This document shows positions 1-6,480 of a DNA stretch of 8,910 nt, piece by piece (position 1 is the stretch's first letter; every line of letters starts with the position of its first letter). Origin of the DNA: Chthoniobacterales bacterium. GTDB lineage: Bacteria > Verrucomicrobiota > Verrucomicrobiia > Chthoniobacterales > UBA10450. The notes under the pieces were generated by a model, which ran no database searches, was not told where the DNA came from, and worked only from the letters and a program-made list of their open reading frames with translations. A program made the position numbers and the translations under genes. The stretch is taken from NCBI GenBank assembly GCA_013695905.1, contig JACCZQ010000454.1:1-8910 (forward strand), read 5' to 3'.

Positions 1-340
1 GGTCGTGGATCATGCCCAGCAGCTCGACGGCTCGATCGTCCGGCATCGAGGCGCAGTGCAGCTCGATGCGGGAGCGCTTCCCAGCGAGCTCCGGATGCTC
101 GGCGAGCATCTCGCCATCGAGCAGGAAGGAGACGTAGGCGTTGAACTTTTCCTGCACCTCGTGCAGGCGCAGATCGGAACCATCCCATGGCCGCGGCTCG
201 TTCATGACGAGGATGACCTCGTCGGTGCGGGAGTCGTGGCCGAAGAGATCGATCACCGCTGGATTGGCGACGCCGGTTTCCTGCGGCGCGTCGTGCTTGT
301 GCTCGTGCTCGCACCCGCATTCGTGATCTGAACAGCTCAT
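1..340 (-). CDS. DUF6572-like protein, 3' part beyond the window
   Basis: Partial leftward gene: ATG at 340-338, 113 codons visible without a stop, C-terminus beyond base 1. The N-terminus is unusually rich in Cys and His (MSCSDHECGCEHEHKHD), which could bind a metal. The body then reads NPAVIDLFGHDSRTDEVILVMNE, with a W-D pair (RPWDGSD), the helix LHEVQEKFNAYVSFLLDGEM, and a strand with RIELHCAS followed by a final helix. The order 'VID-hydrophobic strand-WD-LQEK-N-Y' resembles the DUF6572 family of unknown function, typically about 110-130 residues, so most of the gene is probably present. The plus-strand reading over the same bases (5-331) has no recognisable domain. No Shine-Dalgarno is seen; a long hairpin begins 8 bases upstream of the start. 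It diverges from the secreted protein to its right. The strand call is fairly sure; the family name is from memory. Confidence 0.72.
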   Translation of the reverse strand, partial: MSCSDHECGCEHEHKHDAPQETGVANPAVIDLFGHDSRTDEVILVMNEPRPWDGSDLRLHEVQEKFNAYVSFLLDGEMLAEHPELAGKRSRIELHCASMPDDRAVELLGMIHD

Positions 341-347
341 GAAGCGG

Positions 348-457
348 GAAACGTTCAACGTCCAACGCTCAACGTCCAATGTTTCAATTCAGAAGATGCG
401 CGGCGAACGCTCCCCGATGGAAGCGTTGGACGTTGAGCGTTGAACGTTGAACGTTTC
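348..457. repeat. Long hairpin, AACGTTGAACG family, between divergent genes
   Basis: Arms 348-379 and 426-457 are inverted copies of each other, 31 of 32 bases matching (one C/A mismatch), around a 46-base centre. Each arm is itself built of near-repeats of AACGTTGA / CGTTGAGCGTTG. It fills the gap between two divergent start codons and covers the TTG at 447. Repeats of this type are, to my knowledge, abundant between genes in Verrucomicrobiota. There is no T-run, so a simple terminator is unlikely. Confidence 0.85.
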
Positions 458-464
458 TCGCATC

Positions 465-1334
465 GTGCAATTCCGCCATCTCCTCGCCGCCTTCCTCTGC
501 CTCGCCGCTTCCGCCGCTCCCGCGCATGCGCAGTTCTCTCCCGCGCTCCTCCAAAACCACCACTACTGGGGCGACGGCAAAGCCGAGTTCAGCATCTACG
601 GCGCGCAGATCGTCCGCTACGGCGAACCGCGCGAGACCGAGGTGCTGCACATCCTCGTGCGGGAGCCGTTTGACCCGAAGCAGGGGGTCAAGCCGGAGGA
701 TTGGAAGCAGCCGGGCATGACGGCAGTGTTGAAGATGAACCAGATCCTGCACGTGCCCACCGGCCTCTACGTTTACCAGCAGATGCACTCGAACTTCTGG
801 CGCGTCGACGATGCGAAGCTGGCGAAGTTCTCGCTCACCAGCAACGACAGCTGCGGTAACACCTACAAGGAAGCGCGGCGCGACGGCGACAAGTTCACCT
901 ACGAATACCGCACCTATTGGGACGGGATGGCGGCGGGAAGCGAACCAGTGACGCCGGCGGCGAATGGCTACTTCTACGACGAGCTGCCATGGCTCGTCCG
1001 CACGATCGATTTTTCAAAACCGGAAGGCGAATTCGAGATTCAGCTCAGCGGTTCGGCGATTCATTCGAAGAAAGACAACTTCGAATGGCAACCGGCGAAG
1101 GTGAGTTTCAAGGCAGCGGACGATCGCTTCATCAACGTGCAGGTGCAGCATGGCGCCGGGGCGGATGAGTTCGTCCTCGATCGCCACGGACCGCACCTGC
1201 TGCGCGAGTGGAAGCAGGCGGACGGCAGCCGCTTGAAGATGAAGCGGATGCTGAAGGTGGATTACTGGAACCACAACAAGCCTGGGGATAAAGAGCGGGC
1301 GTTCAAAAATCCGATGCTGCGGCTCCCGGATTAA
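465..1334 (+). CDS. Secreted protein of unknown function (family sometimes mislabelled Maf)
   Basis: About 289 residues. The N-terminus reads [24 protein letters not shown], a clear Sec signal peptide likely cut after AHA, so the product should be exported. I chose GTG 465 because the alternative in-frame start, TTG 447, lies inside the hairpin arm and adds only six residues; a TGA at 441 blocks anything longer. The mature part holds [12 protein letters not shown], then [19 protein letters not shown], then [20 protein letters not shown], then a [10 protein letters not shown] segment and paired strands. From memory these motifs match a family of exported or lipoprotein-like proteins in Bacteroidetes and Verrucomicrobia that databases often wrongly call 'septum formation inhibitor Maf'. 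No true Maf motif and no catalytic signature is visible. It ends inside the left arm of the next hairpin. Function unknown. Confidence 0.85.
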   Translation: MQFRHLLAAFLCLAASAAPAHAQFSPALLQNHHYWGDGKAEFSIYGAQIVRYGEPRETEVLHILVREPFDPKQGVKPEDWKQPGMTAVLKMNQILHVPTGLYVYQQMHSNFWRVDDAKLAKFSLTSNDSCGNTYKEARRDGDKFTYEYRTYWDGMAAGSEPVTPAANGYFYDELPWLVRTIDFSKPEGEFEIQLSGSAIHSKKDNFEWQPAKVSFKAADDRFINVQVQHGAGADEFVLDRHGPHLLREWKQADGSRLKMKRMLKVDYWNHNKPGDKERAFKNPMLRLPD

Positions 1335-1414
1335 CACTCCTGCTCCTGATCTTGCTCCTGATCCTGCTCCCGCTTCCCAGAAAGATCAGGAGCAGGATCA
1401 AGAGCAGGAGTGTT
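1333..1414. repeat. Hairpin, CAGGAGCAGGAT family, after the secreted-protein gene
   Basis: Arms 1333-1363 and 1384-1414 are inverted copies, 29 of 31 bases matching (one mismatch is a G:T wobble), with a 20-base loop. Arms are built of CTCCTGATC / TTGCTCCTG tracts. The left arm starts on the last two bases of the upstream stop codon (TAA 1332-1334). No T-run follows, so it may stabilise the mRNA 3' end or slow polymerase rather than act as a classical terminator. Its sequence is unrelated to the hairpin at 348-457. Confidence 0.85.
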
Positions 1415-1452
1415 GCGTTGAATCCGCTCTCCATCCGAGCTACCTAAGCGCC

Positions 1453-1878
1453 GTGGCGAAACTGAAGACAGCACCCCTCACGCTGCTGGGCCGGAGCGAG
1501 GCGAACCTGCCCGCTTCGCCGGCGGAGGCGAAGTTGGAGACATTCCCCAGCCCGGCCAAACGGCCCTACCGCATCCGCTTCGAGACGGCGGATTTTACCT
1601 CGCTTTGTCCGGTGACCGGACAAATGGATTTCGCGCAGATCGTCATCGAATACGTGCCGGACAAACTTTGTGTCGAAAGTAAGTCGCTGAAGTTCTATCT
1701 TGCCTCCTACCGGAACGAACGCGCCTTTAACGAAGCGGTTACGAACCGCATCCTCGATGATTTCGTCGCTGCGACGCGTCCGCGCGAAGCTGTGGTGACG
1801 GCGGAGTTCTCGCCTCGCGGCGGTATCGGCTTGACCGTGCGCGCCGAATACCCGCGCGCAAAGCGGAGCCGGCGGTGA
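1453..1878 (+). CDS. queF: NADPH-dependent 7-cyano-7-deazaguanine (preQ0) reductase
   Basis: Reduces the nitrile of preQ0 to the amine of preQ1 in the cytosol, the last free-base step before insertion into tRNA for queuosine. At 141 residues it is a single-domain, type I QueF (T-fold). The catalytic motif [12 protein letters not shown] places the nucleophile at Cys52 and the proton donor at Asp59; Glu75 in [11 protein letters not shown] and Glu94 in RNERAFNEA match the substrate-binding positions. All four sit three residues earlier than Cys55, Asp62, Glu78 and Glu97 of the Bacillus subtilis enzyme. The family usually has QPD where this has [13 protein letters not shown] and [10 protein letters not shown] complete the signature. 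Start is GTG 1453 with no obvious ribosome binding site. The TGA stop overlaps the GTG of chrA, suggesting translational coupling. Other queuosine genes are not in the window. Confidence 0.97.
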   Translation: MAKLKTAPLTLLGRSEANLPASPAEAKLETFPSPAKRPYRIRFETADFTSLCPVTGQMDFAQIVIEYVPDKLCVESKSLKFYLASYRNERAFNEAVTNRILDDFVAATRPREAVVTAEFSPRGGIGLTVRAEYPRAKRSRR

Positions 1879-3245
1879 ACGGAAAGGCGACACTCCCGTC
1901 GCCTGATTCGCCTGACCCTGGCGACAGGAGTGTCGCCACTCCGACACGGCACCCCACCTTTGCCGAGGCCTTCCGCTTCTGGCTGAAACTGGGGTTCATC
2001 AGCTTCGGGGGACCGGCCGGTCAGATCGCCATCATGCAAACCGAGCTGGTGGAGAAACGCCGCTGGATCGGGCAGGCGCGATTTCTCCACGCCCTCAATT
2101 TCTGCATGCTCCTGCCTGGCCCCGAAGCGCAGCAGCTGGCGATCTACATCGGCTGGCTGCTCCACCGCACCTGGGGCGGCATCGTGGCCGGCGCGCTCTT
2201 CGTGCTCCCTTCGATGTTCATCCTCTGGGGGCTGAGCTTCGCCTACGCCGCCTACGGCAACGTGCCGTGGATCGCCGCCATCTTCTACGGACTGAAGCCG
2301 GCGGTGATGGCGATTGTCGCCGTCGCTGTGATCAGGATCGGCCGCAAGGCGCTGAAGAACCCGATCATGTGGGGCATCGCTGCCGCAGCGTTCATCGGCA
2401 TTTTTTTCCTGCGGCTCCCCTTCCCGCTAATCGTGCTGAGCGCTCTGGTCGGCGGATTCATCGGCGGGCATTTCTGGCGTTCGAAATTCGTCGTGCTGGC
2501 GCCGCACGGCGAAAAGAGCAGCGCCACCTCCAGCGTTCTGAGCGATGAAGGCGGAGCTGCCGAGCACATGCGGCCATCGTGGCGCAGAGCGGTCCGCATC
2601 GCGGTGATCTGCCTCGCGCTCTGGTGGCTGCCGATTCTGCTCGTCGGCGCGTGGCAAGGCTGGGACAGCACACTGTTCAAGGAAGGATTGTTCTTCAGCA
2701 AAGCAGCCGTCGTGACCTTCGGCGGCGCCTACGCCGTGCTCCCGTACGTCGCGCAGCAGGCGCTCGATAATTACGGCTGGCTCGAGACCGGCCAGATGAT
2801 GGATGGCCTCGGCCTCGCCGAAACTACCCCCGGTCCGCTCATCATGGTGCTGCAGTTCGTCGGCTTCATGGGCGGTTGGAACCAGCCGGGCGCATTAACG
2901 CCACTGGCCGCCGCTACCCTCGGCGCGCTCCTCACGACGTGGGTGACATTTCTCCCCTGCTTTCTCTGGATTCTGCTGGGCGCGCCGCACCTCGAGCAGC
3001 TCCGCGGCAATCAGCGACTCACCGCCGCGTTGTCCGCCGTCACCGCCGCAGTCGTCGGGGTGGTGTTGAACCTCGCCGTCTGGTTCGGCATGCATGCTGT
3101 CTTTCCACCGGACCGCGCGGTCGATTGGTTTGCGGTGGTGCTCAGCGTCATCGCGTTCGTCGGCATGCTGCGATGGAAATGGGATGTGGTGCCGGTCATC
3201 ATCGTCAGCGGACTGGCCGGGCTCCTGTTCCGGCTCCTCTTTTAG
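1875..3245 (+). CDS. chrA: Chromate transporter family protein (ChrA/CHR, long form)
   Basis: 456-residue inner-membrane protein of the CHR superfamily, long type with two homologous halves. First half: [20 protein letters not shown] (FGGPAGQ at residues 44-50) and [16 protein letters not shown] near 80-94. Second half, after a hydrophilic linker around 220-236: [11 protein letters not shown] (282-292) and ETTPGP (316-321). I estimate about 10-12 hydrophobic segments. Characterised members export chromate, usually coupled to ions or sulphate exchange; many chromosomal homologues have unproven substrates. The only usable start is GTG 1875, overlapping the queF stop as GTGA, since no ATG/GTG/TTG occurs in frame before the conserved PTFAEAFRF. 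Residues 4-21 are therefore encoded by an inserted-looking hairpin (1886-1937), and the N-tail is low in conservation. No chrB or other metal-resistance gene is nearby. Confidence 0.93.
   Translation: MNGKATLPSPDSPDPGDRSVATPTRHPTFAEAFRFWLKLGFISFGGPAGQIAIMQTELVEKRRWIGQARFLHALNFCMLLPGPEAQQLAIYIGWLLHRTWGGIVAGALFVLPSMFILWGLSFAYAAYGNVPWIAAIFYGLKPAVMAIVAVAVIRIGRKALKNPIMWGIAAAAFIGIFFLRLPFPLIVLSALVGGFIGGHFWRSKFVVLAPHGEKSSATSSVLSDEGGAAEHMRPSWRRAVRIAVICLALWWLPILLVGAWQGWDSTLFKEGLFFSKAAVVTFGGAYAVLPYVAQQALDNYGWLETGQMMDGLGLAETTPGPLIMVLQFVGFMGGWNQPGALTPLAAATLGALLTTWVTFLPCFLWILLGAPHLEQLRGNQRLTAALSAVTAAVVGVVLNLAVWFGMHAVFPPDRAVDWFAVVLSVIAFVGMLRWKWDVVPVIIVSGLAGLLFRLLF
1886..1937. repeat. Hairpin, GGCGACAGGAGTGTCGCC family, inside chrA 5' end
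   Basis: Arms 1886-1903 and 1920-1937 are 18-base inverted copies with one mismatch (GGCGACACTCCCGTCGCC against GGCGACAGGAGTGTCGCC), loop 16 bases. It starts 11 bases after the chrA GTG and encodes ChrA residues 4-21. It is a third hairpin family, unrelated to the two upstream. Position right after the start codon could affect translation of chrA. Confidence 0.85.
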
Positions 3246-3276
3246 CCGCTGCGCCCGGAGCTGAACGGCAGCTCGA

Positions 3277-3304
3277 TTGACTTGATTCGGTTCAATTTTA
3301 GATT
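3277..3304 (+). promoter_or_regulatory. Possible sigma-70-type promoter for the phosphatase-glyA fusion
   Basis: TTGACT (3277-3282, 5 of 6 to consensus) and TAGATT (3299-3304, 4 of 6) are separated by 16 bases and lie 34 bases before the GTG at 3338. It sits in the only gap between chrA and the fusion gene. A short stem just before it (GAGCTG 3258-3263, CAGCTC 3269-3274) lacks a T-run. Sequence match only. Confidence 0.35.
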
Positions 3305-3337
3305 GGCACGCCGAGCGCCGGTTCGCGCTCCACTCCC

Positions 3338-5143
3338 GTGAAAAACGTCCTCTTCGTCTGTACCGGAAACATCTGCCGGAGCCCGATGGCCGAGGGACTT
3401 TTTCGTCGTCTCATCGGTAATCGGAAGGACATTTCTGTCGCCTCCGCCGGCGTGCACGCGGTGCGGGGGCAGCCCTCCAGCTACCACGCGGTGGAGGTGC
3501 TGAAGGATCAGAGCGTGGACATTTCGGACCTCCGCAGCCAGCCGCTCACGGCGACGCTCGTCGACCGCGCCACCCACATCTTCGCCATGACCGGCGCCCA
3601 TCTTGAAAGCATTCAGATGCTCTTCCCGAACGGCGCCGATAGAGCGTTCCTCCTCCGCGAATTCGAGGAGACGGGCACCACCGTCTGGCGCGACGTGCCG
3701 GACCCGATCGGCTCCGGGCGCGACGTCTACCAGCTCTGCGCCCACACGATCAAAAACGCTTTACCCAGTGTGCTTGCGTTCGTAGAACAAACCGAGGTGG
3801 CAGTGCCGGCGAACTCTCGCGGCAGCGGCTCCTCTTCCTACCCTATGGCTGACCTTTCCTCTCAATCCTCCGGCCGCTCCGGCGGAGCAGGCGCCGCGTC
3901 ACAACCCGGAGGCGGTCTGCGCAAGGTCGATCCCGAGATCTTCGACGTCGTCCAGGCCGAAGAGAAACGGCAGCGCGAAGGCATCGAACTCATCGCCTCC
4001 GAGAATTTCACCAGCCGCGCCGTGATGGAGGCGCAAGGCAGTTGCCTGACGAACAAATACGCCGAGGGCTATCCCGGGAAACGCTGGTATGGCGGCTGCG
4101 AAAACGTTGACGTCGCCGAGCAGCTCGCCATCGACCGCGCCAAGCGCCTCTTCGATTGCGAACACGTCAACGTCCAGCCCCACAGCGGCGCGCAGGCGAA
4201 CATGGCCGTCTATTTCTCCGTCCTGAAACCCGGCGACAAAATCCTTGCCATGAACCTCGCCCACGGCGGCCACCTCACCCATGGCCACCCCGCGAATTTC
4301 TCCGGTAAATTCTACGAAGTTGCCGCCTACGGCGTCAGCGCCGAGACCGAGCAGATCGATTACGACGCCCTCGCAAAACAGGCCGAAGAAACGAAGCCCG
4401 CCATGATCACCGCCGGCGCTTCCGCTTATCCGCGCATCATCGATTTCCCGCGTCTGCGCCAGATCGCCGATAGCGTCGGCGCGCTCCTCTTCATCGACAT
4501 GGCCCACATCGCCGGCCTCGTCGCCGGCGGCCAACATCCGAGCCCCATCCCGCACGCCCACTTCGTCACCACCACCACGCACAAAAGCCTGCGCGGCCCG
4601 CGCGGCGGCATCATCATGTGCCGGGAAGAACACGCCAAAGCCATCGACGGCACCGTCTTCCCCGGCATCCAGGGTGGCCCCCTCATGCACGTCATCGCCG
4701 CCAAAGCCGTCTGCTTCCACGAAGCCCTCCAGCCGCAGTTCCGCGATTACCAGCGCCAGGTCGTCGTCAACGCCAAAGCCCTCGCCGCCGGCCTCACGAA
4801 ACACGGTTACCGCATCACCTCCGGCGGCACCGACAACCACCTCATGCTCGTCGACCTCCGCCCGAAAGACCTCAACGGCAAAATCGCGCAAGAGGTTCTC
4901 GATAAAGCCGGCATCACCGTGAACAAAAACGGCATCCCCTTCGACACGTTGCCCATCTTCAAACCCGGCGGCATCCGCGTCGGCACGCCCGCCGTCACCA
5001 CGCGCGGCATGAAAGAAGAAGAGATGCTCGACATCGCCGACCTCCTCAACGAAGCCCTCGAAAAACGCGAAGACCCCGGAGCGTTGGAGAGCGTCCACAA
5101 CAAAGTTCGCGAGATTACACGGCGCTTCCCGCTGCCCAGCTAG
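3338..5143 (+). CDS. glyA: Fusion: low-molecular-weight tyrosine phosphatase + serine hydroxymethyltransferase
   Basis: One open frame of 601 residues. Residues 1 to about 152 form a complete low-molecular-weight protein tyrosine phosphatase: P-loop [10 protein letters not shown] with nucleophile Cys8 and Arg14 (C-X5-R), SAGVHA at 36-41, and the acid loop VPDPIG with Asp122. Residues about 153-192 are a Ser/Gly-rich linker. Residues about 193-601 form serine hydroxymethyltransferase: [43 protein letters not shown]-binding Lys416 in [25 protein letters not shown], and [18 protein letters not shown] converts serine and tetrahydrofolate to glycine and methylene-THF in the cytosol. Start is GTG 3338. 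An in-frame ATG at 3845 (Met170, MADLSSQSS) could be a separate glyA start, without a clear ribosome binding site. Both catalytic sets are intact. The fusion could be real, or a lost stop or base error may have merged two adjacent genes. Calls for both domains are firm. Confidence 0.95.
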   Translation: MKNVLFVCTGNICRSPMAEGLFRRLIGNRKDISVASAGVHAVRGQPSSYHAVEVLKDQSVDISDLRSQPLTATLVDRATHIFAMTGAHLESIQMLFPNGADRAFLLREFEETGTTVWRDVPDPIGSGRDVYQLCAHTIKNALPSVLAFVEQTEVAVPANSRGSGSSSYPMADLSSQSSGRSGGAGAASQPGGGLRKVDPEIFDVVQAEEKRQREGIELIASENFTSRAVMEAQGSCLTNKYAEGYPGKRWYGGCENVDVAEQLAIDRAKRLFDCEHVNVQPHSGAQANMAVYFSVLKPGDKILAMNLAHGGHLTHGHPANFSGKFYEVAAYGVSAETEQIDYDALAKQAEETKPAMITAGASAYPRIIDFPRLRQIADSVGALLFIDMAHIAGLVAGGQHPSPIPHAHFVTTTTHKSLRGPRGGIIMCREEHAKAIDGTVFPGIQGGPLMHVIAAKAVCFHEALQPQFRDYQRQVVVNAKALAAGLTKHGYRITSGGTDNHLMLVDLRPKDLNGKIAQEVLDKAGITVNKNGIPFDTLPIFKPGGIRVGTPAVTTRGMKEEEMLDIADLLNEALEKREDPGALESVHNKVREITRRFPLPS

Positions 5144-5153
5144 AGGCCCGGAA

Positions 5154-5360
5154 ATGAAGACAAAAACAGTCGGCCAACGAAAACCGCCTGCGACCCCGGA
5201 GGAATTTCACGCCCTCGGGGCGAAGCTCGATCTGGAGGCTAAAATTGTCGGACCCCCGCGACCACGAGGCTTCGTCTTCAAGGCTCGCAATTGGGAAGAC
5301 TTGGAGCGCTGGGAGACGAAGCGAGCGCTCGATCAAGCGCGGCAGATGCGCGTGCGATGA
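5154..5360 (+). CDS. Small protein of unknown function (68 aa)
   Basis: Begins at ATG 5154, ten bases after the glyA stop, and so is probably co-transcribed. The product is charged, without membrane segment or signal peptide: MKTKTVGQRKPPATPEEFHA, then LGAKLDLEAKIVGPPRPRGF, then VFKARNWEDLERWETKRALD and a basic tail. The pattern 'PEEFH...LEAKIVGPPRPRGFVFK...WEDLERW' has the look of a conserved domain, with a helix, a PPRPRGF turn, a strand and a helix, and I have a vague memory of similar short hypothetical proteins in several phyla. I cannot assign a function. The upstream AGGCCCGGAA is at best a weak ribosome binding site. Its TGA overlaps an ATG (ATGA at 5357) that opens a 53-codon frame to 5518 with no coding look. 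Probably real but could be missed by annotation. Confidence 0.6.
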   Translation: MKTKTVGQRKPPATPEEFHALGAKLDLEAKIVGPPRPRGFVFKARNWEDLERWETKRALDQARQMRVR

Positions 5361-5424
5361 GCGAGCAGGCGATCGGATCAGGATCTCGCAAATTACGCCG
5401 TCTGTCCTGCATGCGGCGCACTGT

Positions 5425-5438
5425 TTGCACATGTGCAA
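5425..5438. repeat. Perfect 14-bp palindrome TTGCACATGTGCAA
   Basis: The bases TTGCACATGTGCAA read the same on both strands. This symmetry would suit a dimeric regulator, but no neighbouring regulator gene is present and the nearest downstream start is 257 bases away. Function unproven; it may be a recombination or repeat relic. Confidence 0.4.
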
Positions 5439-5524
5439 GGACGCGACCCATTCAGATCCCCCCAGCCGCTTTCAGAGGGCAATCGACCGATTTTCATCCT
5501 AAAACGTCCTTATCTTAGTGCCAT

Positions 5525-5599
5525 TCAGGACTGACCCCAGATGTTTCCTGAGACCACGAAAAATCCCATTGCCAGCACCGCCGCGAGAAGACGCTTCAT
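5525..5599 (-). pseudogene. Orphan signal-peptide stub, truncated secreted-protein gene
   Basis: Minus strand, ATG at 5599-5597, 24 codons, TGA at 5527-5525. It begins MKRLLAAVLAMGFFVVSG and ends NIWGQS: a basic start, a 13-residue hydrophobic core and a plausible cleavage site near GQ-S. A secreted protein should continue from here, but the frame stops within GGGGTCAGTCCTGA, a motif resembling the ends of REP/RAYT-type repeats. My reading is that an exported-protein gene lost everything after its signal peptide through an insertion or deletion. A chance open frame of this length cannot be excluded. Confidence 0.4.
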
Positions 5600-5694
5600 A
5601 ATAACCAATGATTCTCATGTCTTCCCTGCACGTAACCGGGCGCGCCAGCGCGCCATTTACACCTGGCACGGTTTCCCGCTAGTCTCGACGCCTC

Positions 5695-6291
5695 ATGACC
5701 GCCGCCGCCGAACCTGAAGATGCCGCGCCGCTGGTTGGCGAATCCGTCGTTAACGAAGAGGTCACGCCCGTTCGCCGCCTCGCGCGACGTGTCTTCCTCT
5801 CGTTTCTCCTCACCTTCGTCACGGCGCGCGTGCTCGTGATTCTCATCATGACGCGCCGCATTCCGAATCTCTTTCTGCACGAGCGCGGGACGCACGTGCA
5901 CCATCTGAATTACGGCATCTTCATCCTCGCGCTGGTTGGCGCGCTCTTCATTTTCGTCCACCGGCCTAGCGACCGGCTGCGCAAGTTCTGCGCGCTCCTT
6001 TACGGCTTCGGCATGGCGCTGACTTTTGATGAATTCGGGATGTGGTTGCATCTCGGCGGCAGCTATTGGCAACGCGGGAGTTTCGACGCTGTCATCGTCC
6101 TGCTGAGCGTTTTCGGCTGGATCGCTTTCCTGCCGAAAATGGAACGCCTGCGCACGCATCACTGGGCCACCATCGCCGCCACCGCGCTGGCCGTGATCGT
6201 CTTCTACGGTCTGCTCTTCAGTTCGGCGAAATCAATCGGTCGCCGCTTCGGGCCGCGCCTGCAGGACATCGAAGCCTCGGGGCCGCAGTAG
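5695..6291 (+). CDS. Integral membrane protein of unknown function, HVHHLNYG/DEF motif
   Basis: 198 residues, ATG 5695. The first 30 residues are acidic and hydrophilic, followed by about five hydrophobic helices: roughly 31-53, 72-88, 97-117, 128-146 and 156-177, then a basic tail. Two motifs stand out: THVHHLNYG (His67, His69, His70, Tyr73) just before helix 2, and GFGMALTFDEFGMWLHLGG (Asp112, Glu113) in and after helix 3. Clustered His facing Asp-Glu in a membrane protein suggests a metal site or a metal-dependent membrane enzyme, but that is inference. I recall similar 'HH...YG / G-L-DE' membrane proteins in many bacteria, all without assigned function. No Shine-Dalgarno is seen. It stands alone, 334 bases from the gene upstream, and is bracketed by an inverted pair of GGGGTCRGTCCTGA motifs at 5525-5538 and 6396-6409. 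Confidence 0.85.
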   Translation: MTAAAEPEDAAPLVGESVVNEEVTPVRRLARRVFLSFLLTFVTARVLVILIMTRRIPNLFLHERGTHVHHLNYGIFILALVGALFIFVHRPSDRLRKFCALLYGFGMALTFDEFGMWLHLGGSYWQRGSFDAVIVLLSVFGWIAFLPKMERLRTHHWATIAATALAVIVFYGLLFSSAKSIGRRFGPRLQDIEASGPQ

Positions 6292-6363
6292 TGAGTCCCC
6301 CAGCGTCATCAGATCATCGTGATCATCCAGAGCAGGGTGGCACTCGTCGCGGCATGGTTTGTT

Positions 6364-6386
6364 CGGGGTCACATCTTAATAATTTG
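6364..6386 (+). repeat. Decayed copy of the RAYT left end
   Basis: CGGGGTCACATCTT (6364-6377) matches the first 14 bases of the 29-bp inverted repeat around the RAYT gene, then AATAATTTG resembles its AATATTTG end with several bases missing in between. It lies about 440 bases before the intact left end, in the same orientation. Confidence 0.6.
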
Positions 6387-6395
6387 TTCGGAATC

Positions 6396-6409
6396 GGGGT
6401 CGGTCCTGA
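6396..6409 (+). repeat. GGGGTCGGTCCTGA motif, inverted partner of 5525-5538
   Basis: Thirteen of 14 bases match the reverse complement of 5525-5538. Together the two bracket the membrane-protein gene (span 885 bp). It may be a worn end of a second, related repeat family sharing the GGGGTC start with the RAYT ends. Confidence 0.5.
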
Positions 6410-6480
6410 GTAACTGCTCATTTTCTCGCCTGCAGCACCGGACTTCGGCGCGCTTGCCCTAAGTTCATAATCAAAATATC

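Larger units (their letters stand above)
5361..5694. other. Gene-poor stretch with repeat remnants
   Basis: I see no convincing intact gene here. It contains a perfect 14-base palindrome (5425-5438), a worn GGGGTCAGTCCTGA motif on the minus strand (5525-5538), and a 24-codon minus-strand signal-peptide stub (5525-5599). Composition at 5395-5600 is less GC-rich than the flanking genes. It looks like an area of past insertion and decay. Confidence 0.6.

Noticed and set aside
5..331. Plus-strand 108-codon frame at the left edge
   Set aside because: The opposite strand reads as a plausible soluble protein with family-like motifs and a good ATG, while this frame has no recognisable domain.
1415..1452. 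Possible preQ1 riboswitch before queF
   Set aside because: GAGCTACCTAAG faintly resembles part of a preQ1-I aptamer, but only 38 bases are free and no GA-rich stem plus A-rich tail is present.
3258..3274. Terminator after chrA
   Set aside because: Only a 6-bp stem with a 5-base loop and no T-run after it; too weak to call.
3899..5098. 399-codon minus-strand frame
   Set aside because: Lies wholly opposite the SHMT domain; its Gly/Asp/Val-rich composition is typical of an antisense reading of a GC-rich gene.
5357..5518. 53-codon frame overlapping the small-protein stop as ATGA
   Set aside because: The ATGA overlap is suggestive, but the product is Arg/Thr/Cys-rich with no domain look and crosses the palindrome region.
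6312..6327. GATCATC-GT-GATCATC direct repeat
   Set aside because: Two 7-base copies only; short enough to be chance and with no associated gene feature.
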